From: Acidimicrobiales bacterium
GTDB taxonomy: Bacteria > Actinomycetota > Acidimicrobiia > Acidimicrobiales > JAHEJN01
Direction: 5' to 3'
DNA length: 63,635 bases
Assembly: GCA_024638845.1 (NCBI GenBank)
Contig: JAHEJN010000009.1
Location: 1-63,635 of the forward strand
Shown: positions 36,302 to 45,549 of the stretch, piece by piece
How the letters are laid out: every line of letters begins with the position of its first letter
Position numbering within the stretch: the first letter of the stretch is position 1
Notes under the pieces: generated by a model
What the model was told of the DNA's origin: nothing
The model's input: the letters and a program-made list of their open reading frames with translations, nothing else
Database searches by the model: none
Translations under genes and position numbers: made by a program

Positions 36302-36337
36302 ATGAGGCCGACGTTCGATGCGCCGACGCGACCATGA
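36302..36337 (+). CDS. Leaderless 11-codon upstream reading frame coupled to mshD
   Basis: ATG 36302 lies 7 nt after TACCCT and encodes MRPTFDAPTRP. Its TGA (36335-36337) overlaps the mshD ATG (36334) as ATGA. If the mRNA begins at 36302, ribosomes would first read this peptide and then restart at mshD. The peptide may matter only as a way to start translation. Confidence 0.5.
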   Translation: MRPTFDAPTRP

Positions 36338-37041
36338 CCGTGGAAGTCGCCGGACCTCTCGTCGGAACGTTCCGTTGGACCTTCCGTCTGCCCGCCCGAC
36401 GCAACGACCTCCCCATGGTCGAGGCCGAGCTCGCTGACGCTGTCACCGAGGCTCACGCCGAGGGAGGCGGGCCCGCGCAGCTCTGGGTTCCCGAGGTCGA
36501 CGATGCCGCCGACGAAGTCGCCGATGCCTGCGGCTTTGCCCCCTATCGCGATCTGTGGCAGCTGCGAGCACCGCTCCCCGTACCCGGCGAGCCCGGCGAA
36601 CTCGCGGTGCGGGCCTTCGACATCGACCTCGATCTCGCCGATCTCGTCGACGTCAACGCTCGCGCCTTCGCCTGGCACCCCGAGCAAGGGTCGATGACCG
36701 CCGACGACGTCCGCCGGGCCATGACCGAGCCCTGGTTCCGTTCCGACGGTCTTCTCCTCCACCACGTGGGCGACCGACTGGCCGGTTTCTGCTGGACCAA
36801 GATCCACGGCGACACCATGCCCCCGCTCGGGGAGATCTACGTCATCGCCGTCGATCCCGCCTTCCACGGCCGCGGCCTCGGAGCGCCCATGACCCGCGCG
36901 GGCCTCGACCACCTCGCCGCCGAGGGCCTCGACACGGCCATGCTCTACGTCGAAGCTGACAACACCGCCGCCAATCGCGTGTACGAGCGGCTCGGATTTC
37001 GTCGCCATCACACCGACCGCGCCTATCGGGCCACGATCTGA
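36334..37041 (+). CDS. mshD: Mycothiol synthase (acetyl-CoA:Cys-GlcN-Ins acetyltransferase)
   Basis: 235 residues with two GNAT domains, the N-terminal one degenerate, as in known MshD. The C-terminal domain has the family's FAWHPEQGSMTADDV, GFCWTKIHGD, and the acetyl-CoA loop VIAVDPAFHGRGLGAPMT. It makes the last step of mycothiol, the low-molecular-weight thiol of actinobacteria. The ATG at 36334 was chosen by start of similarity and overlap with the upstream 11-codon frame. rlmN begins directly at its stop. Confidence 0.9.
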   Translation: MTVEVAGPLVGTFRWTFRLPARRNDLPMVEAELADAVTEAHAEGGGPAQLWVPEVDDAADEVADACGFAPYRDLWQLRAPLPVPGEPGELAVRAFDIDLDLADLVDVNARAFAWHPEQGSMTADDVRRAMTEPWFRSDGLLLHHVGDRLAGFCWTKIHGDTMPPLGEIYVIAVDPAFHGRGLGAPMTRAGLDHLAAEGLDTAMLYVEADNTAANRVYERLGFRRHHTDRAYRATI

Positions 37042-38091
37042 ATGGCCATCGTCCCCGGCCTCTACGACCTCGATCGGGGGGCGCTCGACCAGCTTCTCGA
37101 CGGCGAGCCGCGCTACCGGCTCGACCAGGCCTGGACCGGGCTCTACGACCAGCTGCTCGCCCCCGCCGACATCACCACGCTGCCCAAGTCGCTGCGGTCA
37201 TCGCTCGAAGCGGTTCCGACAGCGCTGCGTTCGGTGACCGAGTCGGTGAGCGACGACGGCGACACCGTGAAATGGCTCTGGGAGCTGCCAGACGGCACCC
37301 GTATCGAAACCGTGTTGATGCACTACGACGACCGGTCGACCGTCTGCATCAGCTCGCAGGCCGGGTGCGCCATGGCGTGCGGGTTCTGTGCGACCGGCCA
37401 GGCCGGGTTCGACCGCCAGCTCAGCATCGGCGAGATCGTCGAGCAGGTGATCCGAGCTGCGCGTCGCGCCCGGCCTCGACGGATCTCGAACATCGTGTTC
37501 ATGGGCATGGGTGAGCCGTTCGCCAACTACGACAACACATGGGGAGCCGTCGAGCGGCTGCACGGTGATCTCGGCCTGTCGGCTCGCCACCTCACCGTGT
37601 CGACGGTCGGCATCATTCCCGGCATCCGCCGCCTGGCCGACGAGTCGCTCCCCGTGAACCTCGCCGTCTCCCTCCACGCGGCCAACGACGCCCTCCGCAA
37701 CGAGCTCGTGCCCATCAACCGCCGCTATCCCCTCGATGCGCTCGTCGCCGCGTGCCTCGACTACTTCGCGGCCAAGGGTCGGCGGATCTCCTTCGAGTGG
37801 GCCCTCATCGCCGACACCAACGATCGCGCCTCCGACGCCCGCGAGCTGGCCGAGATCGCCCGCACCTGTCGCGCCCACGTGAACCTCATCCCGCTGAATC
37901 CGACACCGGGGTATCCCGTGCTCGGCACCCATCCCACACGGGTGCGCGAGTTCGTCGCCGAGCTCCGATCCTTCGGTGCCAACGTCACGGTCCGCCAGAC
38001 CCGCGGGACCGAGATCGACGCGGCGTGCGGCCAGCTGCGCGCCGGCCACGAGGTCACCGTGGCTGCGCCCCGTCGCCGCAGCCCCGACTGA
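37042..38091 (+). CDS. rlmN: 23S rRNA (adenine2503-C2) methyltransferase, radical SAM
   Basis: 349 residues. The radical-SAM cluster motif C-x3-C-x2-C is in SQAGCAMACGFCATGQAGF, GMGEPFANYDN binds SAM, and the second catalytic Cys lies near the C-terminus in EIDAACGQLRAGHE. It methylates A2503 of 23S rRNA and A37 of some tRNAs. Its ATG follows the mshD stop without a gap, and its TGA shares a base with the next ATG. Confidence 0.95.
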   Translation: MAIVPGLYDLDRGALDQLLDGEPRYRLDQAWTGLYDQLLAPADITTLPKSLRSSLEAVPTALRSVTESVSDDGDTVKWLWELPDGTRIETVLMHYDDRSTVCISSQAGCAMACGFCATGQAGFDRQLSIGEIVEQVIRAARRARPRRISNIVFMGMGEPFANYDNTWGAVERLHGDLGLSARHLTVSTVGIIPGIRRLADESLPVNLAVSLHAANDALRNELVPINRRYPLDALVAACLDYFAAKGRRISFEWALIADTNDRASDARELAEIARTCRAHVNLIPLNPTPGYPVLGTHPTRVREFVAELRSFGANVTVRQTRGTEIDAACGQLRAGHEVTVAAPRRRSPD

Positions 38092-39590
38092 TGCGCGGTC
38101 TGGCCGTGGCGATCGTGGCGATCATGGCCACGGCTGCATGCCAGGGCGCAACCACCGGAACGCCCGCAAGCGAACCGCAACCACGAACCGAGGTGGCGAG
38201 CGAACCGACCGGAGCCACTCCCGATTCGTCTCCGGCGGAGGCACCGCCGGACTCGGCGGAAGTACCACCGGAGCTGGTATGGCGTTCGTGTGGAACCGAC
38301 GCCCAGTGCAGCGAGCTGACCGTGCCGCTCGACCACGACCGGCCCGCAGCGAGAACCATCGAGCTGGCGGTCGTTCGCAGGCTGGCCACGAGTGGGGATC
38401 CTCTCGGGGTGATACTGCTGAATCCCGGCGGGCCGGGAGCATCGGGGGTCGAGTGGCTGGGCCGGCAGTCGCCGCTACCCGAGGCGATCGCCCAGCGCTT
38501 CGATCTCGTCAGCTGGGATCCGAGAGGAGTCGGATCCTCCATGCCCATCGGCTGCGCGCCCGAGATCGACGAGTTCTTCGGCCTCGACTCCAGCCCCGAC
38601 GACGCCGCGGAGGCGTCCGATCTCGACGCGTCTGCTCGCCGCGTCGCCGAGGCTTGTGACTCCTCGGCGGGTGAGCTCCTGGCCACCGTCGGGACCGATA
38701 CGGCCGTCAAGGACCTCGAGCTGCTTCGGATCGCCCTCGGCAACGAACCCGTGCGGTTCGTCGGATTCAGCTACGGCACCCTCCTCGGACTCCGGTATCT
38801 CGCCGCCCACCCCGACCAGGTGGCCGCCATGGTGCTCGATGCCGTGGTCGATCCGACGCTCGACCTCTCGACGTTCCTCGCCGATCAGACGGCTGCCTTC
38901 GAGGCGACCACCGTCGCCAACCTGAGAGAGTGCGCGGGCTTCGACACCTGTGGCCTCGACGACCCGCTGGCCGTGCTCGACGAGGCGTTGGCCGCGGCCG
39001 AGACCGCGCCGCTGCCGACCTTCGACGGTTCGGTCGTCGGCCCCGCCGAGGTGGCCGATGCAGTGATCGTCTCGGCCTACATCGGCGATCGTCAGGCGAC
39101 CCTCGTCGAGGCGCTGGCACGCTTCGAGCGCGGCGACCCCAGCGGCCTCGACCGACTGGCCGGCAGCTTCCGGGCCTTCACCGGCTGGGATGCCTACCTC
39201 GCCGTGACGTGCATCGACTCGGCCCGCCCGGCCACACCCGAGGACCACGCCGCTCTGGCTGCACGGTTGGCCGCCGTGTCACCTCGGCTCGGCGCCGCCA
39301 TCGCCAACGAGCTCCTTCCCTGTGCCTACTGGTCGGTCGAGCCCATCGAGTCGACCATCGACCTCGCATCGACCGCCGGGCCGCCGGTGCTGCTCATCGG
39401 CGGCGCCGGTGACCCAGCGACGCCGTTGGCCTGGGCCGAGCGCGTACACGACCTGATGCCCGACAGCGTGCTGATCGTCCACGATGCGCCGGGGCACACC
39501 GCAATCGGGCGCAGCGACTGCATCGACGATGCGGTGACCGATTACGTCATCGACGCAGCACCTCCGATCGACGGCCTCCGCTGTGGTTGA
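38091..39590 (+). CDS. Secreted alpha/beta-hydrolase lipoprotein, tripeptidyl-aminopeptidase-like
   Basis: 499 residues from ATG 38091, overlapping the rlmN stop. The signal peptide ends in a lipobox (IMATAACQGA), followed by a Thr/Pro/Ser-rich linker. The hydrolase domain has an oxyanion loop ILLNPGGPGASG, nucleophile Ser in FVGFSYGTLLGLRY, Asp in LLIGGAGDPATPLAWA and His in HDAPGHTAIGRSD. Paired Cys residues suggest extracytoplasmic disulfides. Like Streptomyces TAP enzymes it probably trims peptides outside the cell. Confidence 0.88.
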   Translation: MRGLAVAIVAIMATAACQGATTGTPASEPQPRTEVASEPTGATPDSSPAEAPPDSAEVPPELVWRSCGTDAQCSELTVPLDHDRPAARTIELAVVRRLATSGDPLGVILLNPGGPGASGVEWLGRQSPLPEAIAQRFDLVSWDPRGVGSSMPIGCAPEIDEFFGLDSSPDDAAEASDLDASARRVAEACDSSAGELLATVGTDTAVKDLELLRIALGNEPVRFVGFSYGTLLGLRYLAAHPDQVAAMVLDAVVDPTLDLSTFLADQTAAFEATTVANLRECAGFDTCGLDDPLAVLDEALAAAETAPLPTFDGSVVGPAEVADAVIVSAYIGDRQATLVEALARFERGDPSGLDRLAGSFRAFTGWDAYLAVTCIDSARPATPEDHAALAARLAAVSPRLGAAIANELLPCAYWSVEPIESTIDLASTAGPPVLLIGGAGDPATPLAWAERVHDLMPDSVLIVHDAPGHTAIGRSDCIDDAVTDYVIDAAPPIDGLRCG

Positions 39591-39630
39591 GACCGTTGCG
39601 CCCGGCAGTGCCACTCGTACGATCGACGCC

Positions 39631-40326
39631 ATGTCGATGGACGACGGACCCCTGCCCGAAGGCGACGCGAAGGTCACCGCCGTGCGGTCGATGTTCGACA
39701 CCATTGCGCCGCGCTACGACATGGTGAACCGGATCATGACGTTTCGCCTCGACGTGCGGTGGCGCCGCCGAACCGTCGGCGATCTTGCTCTCACCCCGGG
39801 ATCACTCGTCGCCGATCTGGCGTGCGGAACGGGAGACCTCTGCCTCGATCTGGCCGAGGCGGGCCATCGACCGATCGGCTTCGACCTGTCGATGGGAATG
39901 CTCCAGGCCGCCCGCACTCCCGCACCGCTCGTCCACGCCGACATTCTCCGCCTCCCGCTACCCGACGCGGTCCTCGACGGGGCCACCTGCGGCTACGCGC
40001 TCCGCAACGTGGTCGACCTCGGCGGCTTCTTCCGGGAGCTGGCACGGGTGATCCGGCCCGGTGGTCGCATCGGCCTGCTCGATGTCGGTCAGCCGCCGAG
40101 CCGACTCGTACGGGCCGGCTACAACGTCTACTTCGGCAAGGTCGTGCCGTTCATCGGCGGACTGTTGTCGGACCGGGCTGCGTACCGATACCTCCCCCGC
40201 TCGGTGGCCTACCTGCCACCCGCCGGCGAGATGCAGTCGATGCTCGCGATCGCGGGGTTCTCCGACGTCGAGCACACACAGCTGACCAACGGCCTCTCGC
40301 AGCTCCTCACCGCGACTCGGGCCTGA
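39631..40326 (+). CDS. menG: Demethylmenaquinone methyltransferase (MenG/UbiE)
   Basis: 231 residues from ATG 39631, chosen because TACGAT (39618-39623) ends 7 nt upstream; an in-frame GTG at 39583 would lie inside the hydrolase gene. The UbiE pattern is FDTIAPRYDMVNRIMTFRLD, with SAM motif VADLACGTGDLCLDLAEAGH and ATCGYALRNVVD. It methylates demethylmenaquinone in the last step of menaquinone synthesis; menA is nearby on the other strand. Confidence 0.93.
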   Translation: MSMDDGPLPEGDAKVTAVRSMFDTIAPRYDMVNRIMTFRLDVRWRRRTVGDLALTPGSLVADLACGTGDLCLDLAEAGHRPIGFDLSMGMLQAARTPAPLVHADILRLPLPDAVLDGATCGYALRNVVDLGGFFRELARVIRPGGRIGLLDVGQPPSRLVRAGYNVYFGKVVPFIGGLLSDRAAYRYLPRSVAYLPPAGEMQSMLAIAGFSDVEHTQLTNGLSQLLTATRA

Positions 40327-40348
40327 TCCGATGGGCTAGCGTCGCGGC

Positions 40349-40708
40349 ATGGACATCGCCGGCGTGCACCACGTCTCCCTCAATGTGACCGATGTCGAAG
40401 CCACCAAGGATTTCTACGTCGACGTCCTCGGCTTCACCGTCGACCCGCGTCCCGACTTCTCGTTCCCCGGCTACTGGCTCGGGATGGCCGACCGACGCCA
40501 AGTGCACCTCATCGGTGGCGCCACCGTGCCCGAGAACCACGGCCAGCACTTCGCCTTGCACGTACTCGACCTCGACGCCGTGGTCGACGAGCTTCGCTCA
40601 CGGGACATCGAGGTGAGCGATCCGAAGACGCTACCGACCGGAGCGCGCCAGGCCTTCGCCGAGGATCCGTCGGGCAACATGGTCGAGTTCCAACAACCGG
40701 TCGCCTGA
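40349..40708 (+). CDS. Glyoxalase/bleomycin-resistance (VOC) family protein
   Basis: 119 residues, two beta-alpha-beta-beta-beta modules: GVHHVSLNVTDVEATKDFYV, then HFALHVLDLDAVVDELRS and AEDPSGNMVEFQQP. The metal-ligand pattern His, His and Glu is visible in HHVSLNV, HFALHV and MVEFQQ. Substrate unknown; methylglyoxal or ring-cleavage reactions are possible. TAGCGT (40337-40342) ends 6 nt before the ATG. Confidence 0.85.
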   Translation: MDIAGVHHVSLNVTDVEATKDFYVDVLGFTVDPRPDFSFPGYWLGMADRRQVHLIGGATVPENHGQHFALHVLDLDAVVDELRSRDIEVSDPKTLPTGARQAFAEDPSGNMVEFQQPVA

Positions 40709-40717
40709 CGCCGCCGT

Positions 40718-41629
40718 TCACGACGACAGCCAGAGCCCGGCAGCCATCGTGGCACCGAGCGCGAGCTGCACCCGGCCCGTCGCACCCAGCACCGGGATGA
40801 GTGCGCGCCCCTCGGCGCCGGCGAGCACGGTGCGCACGGGTTTGGCGGCAGGAACGACCGCGAGCAGTGGCAACAGCATCCAGGGACCGCGCTCGATCGC
40901 AATGACGGCAGCGGTGAGGATCGACAGCACGATCAGACCCGCGTACAAGAGCCGGGTGCGCTCAGGGCCGAGCCGCACGGCGAGGGTCCGCTTGCCCGAC
41001 TCGGTGTCACCGGGTATGTCACGGAGGTTGTTCGTCACCAGAAGGGCCACCGCGATCAGGCCGACCGGCACGGCAACGACCAGAGCGAGAGCCGTGAGCG
41101 CCTCGAGCTGCACGTACGCCGACCCTGCGGTGGCCACCAGACCGAAGAACACGAACACGAAGACCTCACCGAGTCCGAGGTAGCCGTAGGGCTTGGGCCC
41201 TCCGGTATAGAACCACGCGGCGGCCATCGACGCCGCCCCGACGACGAGCAGCTCCCATCCGGCCACCGCGGCCAGGGCCAACCCGAGCAGGCCGGCAACC
41301 GCGAGCGCCACCAAGGCGGCCCGCTTGACCGATCGCGCCGCGACGAGGCCCGATCCGACCAGGCGGAGCGGGCCGACGCGGGCATCGTCGGTGCCGCGAA
41401 CGCCGTCGCTGTAGTCGTTGGCGTAGTTGACCGCGATCTGGAGCGCGAGCGACACGCCCATGGCCGCCAGACACCGCCACAGCGAGATCCCACGGCCGTC
41501 GCCGAGCTCGCCGTTGGCCGCAGCTGCGGTTCCCACCAGCACGGGCACGACTGCAGCAGGAAGGGTCCGGGGACGGGCACCAGCGACCCACAGACCGAGA
41601 CCAGAGGGCGGTTCGTTCGCGGGAGACAC
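40718..41629 (-). CDS. menA: 1,4-dihydroxy-2-naphthoate polyprenyltransferase
   Basis: 303 residues with about eight membrane spans. The first Asp-rich prenyl-diphosphate motif is in VNYANDYSDGVRGTDDAR, and the second in TNNLRDIPGDTESGKRTLAV. It attaches the isoprenoid tail to the menaquinone head group before MenG acts. The GTG at 41629 follows TATGAT (41636-41641) by 6 nt, so it is predicted leaderless. This -10 overlaps the opposing one of the DUF255 gene. Confidence 0.94.
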   Translation of the reverse strand: MSPANEPPSGLGLWVAGARPRTLPAAVVPVLVGTAAAANGELGDGRGISLWRCLAAMGVSLALQIAVNYANDYSDGVRGTDDARVGPLRLVGSGLVAARSVKRAALVALAVAGLLGLALAAVAGWELLVVGAASMAAAWFYTGGPKPYGYLGLGEVFVFVFFGLVATAGSAYVQLEALTALALVVAVPVGLIAVALLVTNNLRDIPGDTESGKRTLAVRLGPERTRLLYAGLIVLSILTAAVIAIERGPWMLLPLLAVVPAAKPVRTVLAGAEGRALIPVLGATGRVQLALGATMAAGLWLSS

Positions 41630-41635
41630 CGGGTG

Positions 41636-41645
41636 ATCATAGAGT
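41636..41645. promoter_or_regulatory. Overlapping divergent -10 elements for menA and the DUF255 gene
   Basis: ATCATAGAGT holds TATGAT on the minus strand (41636-41641) and TAGAGT on the plus strand (41640-41645), sharing TA at 41640-41641. Both start codons, 41629 and 41652, lie 6 nt downstream of their hexamer, with only 22 bp between them. Confidence 0.6.
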
Positions 41646-41651
41646 TCCAAG

Positions 41652-43646
41652 GTGAATCGCCTCGCCGAAGAGACCAGCCCGTACCTCCGCCAGCACCGCG
41701 ACAACCCGGTGCACTGGCTTCCGTGGGGCGACGATGCCTTCGCTGAGGCCCGTCGGCGTGACGTCCCCATCCTGTTGTCGGTCGGCTACTCGGCGTGCCA
41801 CTGGTGCCATGTGATGGCCCATGAGTCCTTCGAGAACGAGGCCACTGCCGCCATCATGAACGAGCGGTTCGTGAACGTGAAGGTCGACCGCGAAGAACGC
41901 CCCGACGTCGATGCCATCTACATGAACGCCGTCCAGGCGCTCACCGGTCGGGGCGGCTGGCCCATGACGGTGTTCCTCGACACCGACGGGCGCCCGTTCT
42001 TCGGGGGCACGTACTTTCCGCCCACCGCACGCCACGGCATGCCCTCGTTCGTCCAGCTGCTCGACGCCATCACCGACGCGTGGACCAATCGCCGCCCCGA
42101 GCTCCACGAGCAGGCCGATCGACTGACGTCGATGCTCCACTCGATGGGCTCGATCGAGGTGGTGGGCAGCCCACCGGCGCACAGCCTGGTCGATGCCGCC
42201 ACGCAGGCTCTGGCCGACGAGTTCGACCCCGAATGGGGAGGATTCGGAGGCGCACCGAAATTCCCCTCCTCGATGAACCTCGACCTGTTGCTGCGCGTGC
42301 ACCATCGGACCGGTGACGCCAACGTGTTGAGCATGGTCACCACCTCGCTCGACGCCATGGCGTCGGGCGGTATGTACGACCACCTCGCCGGTGGGTTCGC
42401 CCGCTACTCGGTCGACGAGCGGTGGCTGGTGCCGCACTTCGAGAAGATGCTCTATGACAATGCCCTCCTGGCCCGCGTGTACCTGCACTCCTGGCAGGTC
42501 ACCGGCAATCCCGACCACCGCCAGGTGCTCGACGAGGTGCTCGACTACGTGCTGCGCGACCTGCGCCACCCCGACGGCGGCTTCTACTCGGCCGAGGACG
42601 CCGACAGCGAAGGCGTCGAGGGCAAGTTCTACGTCTTCACGCCCGATGAGGTGCGGGAGGTGCTCGGGTCCGACGCCGACGCGGCCCTCGCCTGGTGGGG
42701 TATGACCGACGAGGGCAATTTCGAGGGCTCGAACATCCCGTGGCGTCCCGAGCGCGGCGCCTTCCTGCGGCCCCCGGCGATCGAAGAAGCGCGAGAAGCG
42801 CTGCTGGCCCGCCGGAACCAGCGCGTGCGGCCCGGTCTCGACGACAAGGTGCTGACCGAGTGGAACGCGCTGTTCCTCGCCGCTCTGGCCGAAGCAGCCC
42901 TGGTCACGGGCAACGCCGGCTGGCTCGATGCCGCCGTGGCCAACGGCGAGTTCCTGCTTGCTCACCTGTGCGACCCCGAGACGGGGCGCTGGCTGCGCTC
43001 CTGGCAGGCGGGCCATGCCGATCGGCCGGCCGGCGCCCGCCATCTCGCCTACGCCCACGACTACGCGGCCCTCGTCGACGCCTTCACCCGGCTGGGCGAG
43101 GCGTCAGGTCAGGCGCGTTGGATCATCGAGGCGCGGGCCACCGCCGACGCCATGCTCGACCTGTTCTGGGACGACGACGGCGGCGGGTTGTTCACTTCGG
43201 GCCGAGATGCCGAGGCCCTGGTGACGCGGCCCAAGGACATCCAGGACAACGCCACCCCTGCCGCGAACTCCGTGGCGGCCCTCGCGCTGCTCCGCCTGGG
43301 CGCCCTGACCGGCGAGTCGGAGTACCGCACACGCGCCGAGACCATCCTGAGCCTGGTCGGACCGGTGGCCACCCGGCATCCGTCAGGCTTCGGTCACCTG
43401 CTGGCCGCCCTCGATCTCTACCATCGGGGCGCGGTCGAGGTCGCCATCACCGGCGATCGACCCGACCTGGTTCGTCAGGCAGCAGCAGGGTTCCGGCCGC
43501 GCATGATGCTGGCGTGGGGCGAGCCGTACGACTCGCCGCTGTGGGCCGACCGCCGCGACGACCTGGCCTACGTGTGCCACGACTTCGTGTGCGAACGGCC
43601 GACCGATCGCGTCGACGCGCTCGCGGCCCAGCTCCACGACGCCTGA
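41652..43646 (+). CDS. DUF255 thioredoxin-domain protein (YyaL/SSP411 family)
   Basis: 664 residues from GTG 41652. It begins [19 protein letters not shown] and has a thioredoxin-like site CHWC in [18 protein letters not shown], followed by [14 protein letters not shown]. The rest is an alpha/alpha-barrel of the six-hairpin glycosidase type ([38 protein letters not shown]). The family is widespread and poorly understood. TAGAGT ends 6 nt before the GTG; the promoter region is shared with menA. Confidence 0.92.
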   Translation: MNRLAEETSPYLRQHRDNPVHWLPWGDDAFAEARRRDVPILLSVGYSACHWCHVMAHESFENEATAAIMNERFVNVKVDREERPDVDAIYMNAVQALTGRGGWPMTVFLDTDGRPFFGGTYFPPTARHGMPSFVQLLDAITDAWTNRRPELHEQADRLTSMLHSMGSIEVVGSPPAHSLVDAATQALADEFDPEWGGFGGAPKFPSSMNLDLLLRVHHRTGDANVLSMVTTSLDAMASGGMYDHLAGGFARYSVDERWLVPHFEKMLYDNALLARVYLHSWQVTGNPDHRQVLDEVLDYVLRDLRHPDGGFYSAEDADSEGVEGKFYVFTPDEVREVLGSDADAALAWWGMTDEGNFEGSNIPWRPERGAFLRPPAIEEAREALLARRNQRVRPGLDDKVLTEWNALFLAALAEAALVTGNAGWLDAAVANGEFLLAHLCDPETGRWLRSWQAGHADRPAGARHLAYAHDYAALVDAFTRLGEASGQARWIIEARATADAMLDLFWDDDGGGLFTSGRDAEALVTRPKDIQDNATPAANSVAALALLRLGALTGESEYRTRAETILSLVGPVATRHPSGFGHLLAALDLYHRGAVEVAITGDRPDLVRQAAAGFRPRMMLAWGEPYDSPLWADRRDDLAYVCHDFVCERPTDRVDALAAQLHDA

Positions 43647-43722
43647 TCGGGCCGATCGTCCTGCGGCTGCTCGAGCACCCCGGAACCGCCCTCGAGCGAG
43701 GGCAGGGCCGGAGGCGGTCACC

Positions 43723-45549
43723 TCACTCGAGCAGACGCAGGGGATCGTTGGCGACGCCGGCGGACCACGTGGTGTGGTCGAACACCTTGGCGCCGTCGGG
43801 ATAGTCGATCAGCACCCGGATGAAGCAGCCGGTCGGATCGCTGAAGTTGCACGTGTAGTCGTCGGGAATCTCGACGAGGGCAGTCAGCAGGTTGCCGTTC
43901 ATGTTCGTGTAGTTCACGTTCACTGCACAGTCCGACGGGTCGGCGTCGCCCGGCCAGCTCGACTTGGTGTTGGAGAAACGACAGTTCGAGAAGGGGTTCG
44001 TGGCCTCGACCTCGATGGGGGGCAGCAGCGTGTACTCGCCTGCTGTCGAGGCGTCGCCGACGTCCCACAGCTGGATCTCGAGCGTCTGGCCTGCGTACTC
44101 GGGGGTGATACGGGCGAGATCGAGGCGGGCGTCGGCGCCAGGAACGTTCGAGTCGATGGCCATGGTGCCCAGGGCGAAGAGCTCCACGTTGGTGCCGTCG
44201 GGGAAGTCGCCGCCGGTGTCCCAGCCGCCGCGCAGCGAGAAGTGGTTGCGGCCCCTGCCGTTCTCGGTGGGGTCGTACACGAGGGGCGCGCCGAGGGCAG
44301 CGTTGGAGCGAATCTGGAGGATGTAGTCACCCACCTGCACGTCGCTGGCCGGGATCTCACAGGTGCGGACCCAGCGACGGAACTGGCTGGCGAACTCGAG
44401 GGCGCCGGCGGCGATGGCCGGGTTGGGATCGCCAACCGCCTCGAGCAGCGAGTAGTAGTCCTCGCTGGTGTTGCGGAAGCCGTCGATCACCAGACCCGCG
44501 CGTCGATCCGACCAGCCTTCGTACTGCACGGCCGAGCAGGTGCCGGTGGCGATGATCGGGTTGTCGAGACTGTTCCACGGCGTCTCGTCGGGTGAGCGCA
44601 TGACGTAGGTGGTCGTCTGGACGTTGTCGTTGTTTCCGCCGGTATCGCCGGTGCAGTAGACAGCCCCGCCGTAGTTGCCGTATCGCTCCGCCCAGTCGTC
44701 GAGGAAGTCGCCGTCGTTGTTCTTGTCGTCGTCGGGGAAGAGCAGGGCGAGATCGCCGGAGAGCAGCGCGTCCGCCGGGGGTGGACTTCCCGAGAAGTAG
44801 GCCAGTGGCAACACGCCGGCGGCGGCGTCGCACTCCTGGTCGGCCGCATTGTGGGCCGGATCGAAGACTTCGACCACGAGCGGGAGGTTGCGATCTTCCT
44901 TGACGCGAAGGGCGAACAGGTAGCCCTCCTCACGGTATTCGCCGCCGTTGGAGACGAGGTTGCCGAACGCCCCGTCCGTACACAGCGCCGTCGAGGCGTT
45001 GCATCCCTTGTCGGCGTGACGGTCGCCACCCACCTTGTACTCACCGCCCGCGGAGATCGAGACGTAGTAGTCGTTGACGATGCCTTGCTCGGGGTCGGTG
45101 CCGAGGCGGTTCTCGGGATTGCCCATCGGGATCGACCGGGCGAACTCCGACAGCGCGGTCCGCTCGATGTCGACATCGCTGATGAAGAGGTCGGCGAAGA
45201 ACATCTCCACGTTGGTGTCGAGGATGGTCACCTGCAGGCGGTTGTCGCTGCCGGGGAACTTGTCGACGGTCACCGTCACACCGTCGACGCCGTTCTCGAA
45301 CCCGTTGCGCGTCGCCGCTTCGAGCGCGATCGATCGCGCCTCGTCCTCGTCGGGCAGGTGCACCACGCCGGCCAGCGCGGCTGCGTCGGCCGCCTTCTGG
45401 ACCTCGGCGGCGCGGTCGTACCAGTAGCCGACATCGACCACCAGGCTGGCGAAGCCGAGCATCGGCAAGAGGAGCATCACGGTGAGAATGGCCGAGAAGG
45501 CCCGCTCACCATGACGGGTCGTCGGTGTATCCAGGTCGTCATTCATCAC
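43723..45549 (-). CDS. TadG-like Flp pilus-assembly protein with large extracellular domain
   Basis: 608 residues. A TadG N-terminus (RAFSAILTVMLLLPMLGFAS, then LVVDVGYWYDRAAEVQKAAD, AAALAGVVHLPD) provides the membrane anchor. About 480 extracellular residues follow, rich in Asp, Gly and Cys, with VEVFDPAHNAADQECDAAAG and many paired cysteines. The GTG at 45549, or ATG at 45546, overlaps the stop of the next pilin-like gene. No tad motor genes (tadA, tadB, tadC) or prepilin peptidase are in the window. Confidence 0.82.
   Translation of the reverse strand: MMNDDLDTPTTRHGERAFSAILTVMLLLPMLGFASLVVDVGYWYDRAAEVQKAADAAALAGVVHLPDEDEARSIALEAATRNGFENGVDGVTVTVDKFPGSDNRLQVTILDTNVEMFFADLFISDVDIERTALSEFARSIPMGNPENRLGTDPEQGIVNDYYVSISAGGEYKVGGDRHADKGCNASTALCTDGAFGNLVSNGGEYREEGYLFALRVKEDRNLPLVVEVFDPAHNAADQECDAAAGVLPLAYFSGSPPPADALLSGDLALLFPDDDKNNDGDFLDDWAERYGNYGGAVYCTGDTGGNNDNVQTTTYVMRSPDETPWNSLDNPIIATGTCSAVQYEGWSDRRAGLVIDGFRNTSEDYYSLLEAVGDPNPAIAAGALEFASQFRRWVRTCEIPASDVQVGDYILQIRSNAALGAPLVYDPTENGRGRNHFSLRGGWDTGGDFPDGTNVELFALGTMAIDSNVPGADARLDLARITPEYAGQTLEIQLWDVGDASTAGEYTLLPPIEVEATNPFSNCRFSNTKSSWPGDADPSDCAVNVNYTNMNGNLLTALVEIPDDYTCNFSDPTGCFIRVLIDYPDGAKVFDHTTWSAGVANDPLRLLE

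Noticed and set aside
43689-43702. CCCTCGAGCGAGGG palindrome between the DUF255 and TadG-like genes
   Set aside because: A 6-bp stem with a 2-nt spacer is too tight to call a terminator and is expected by chance in this GC content.
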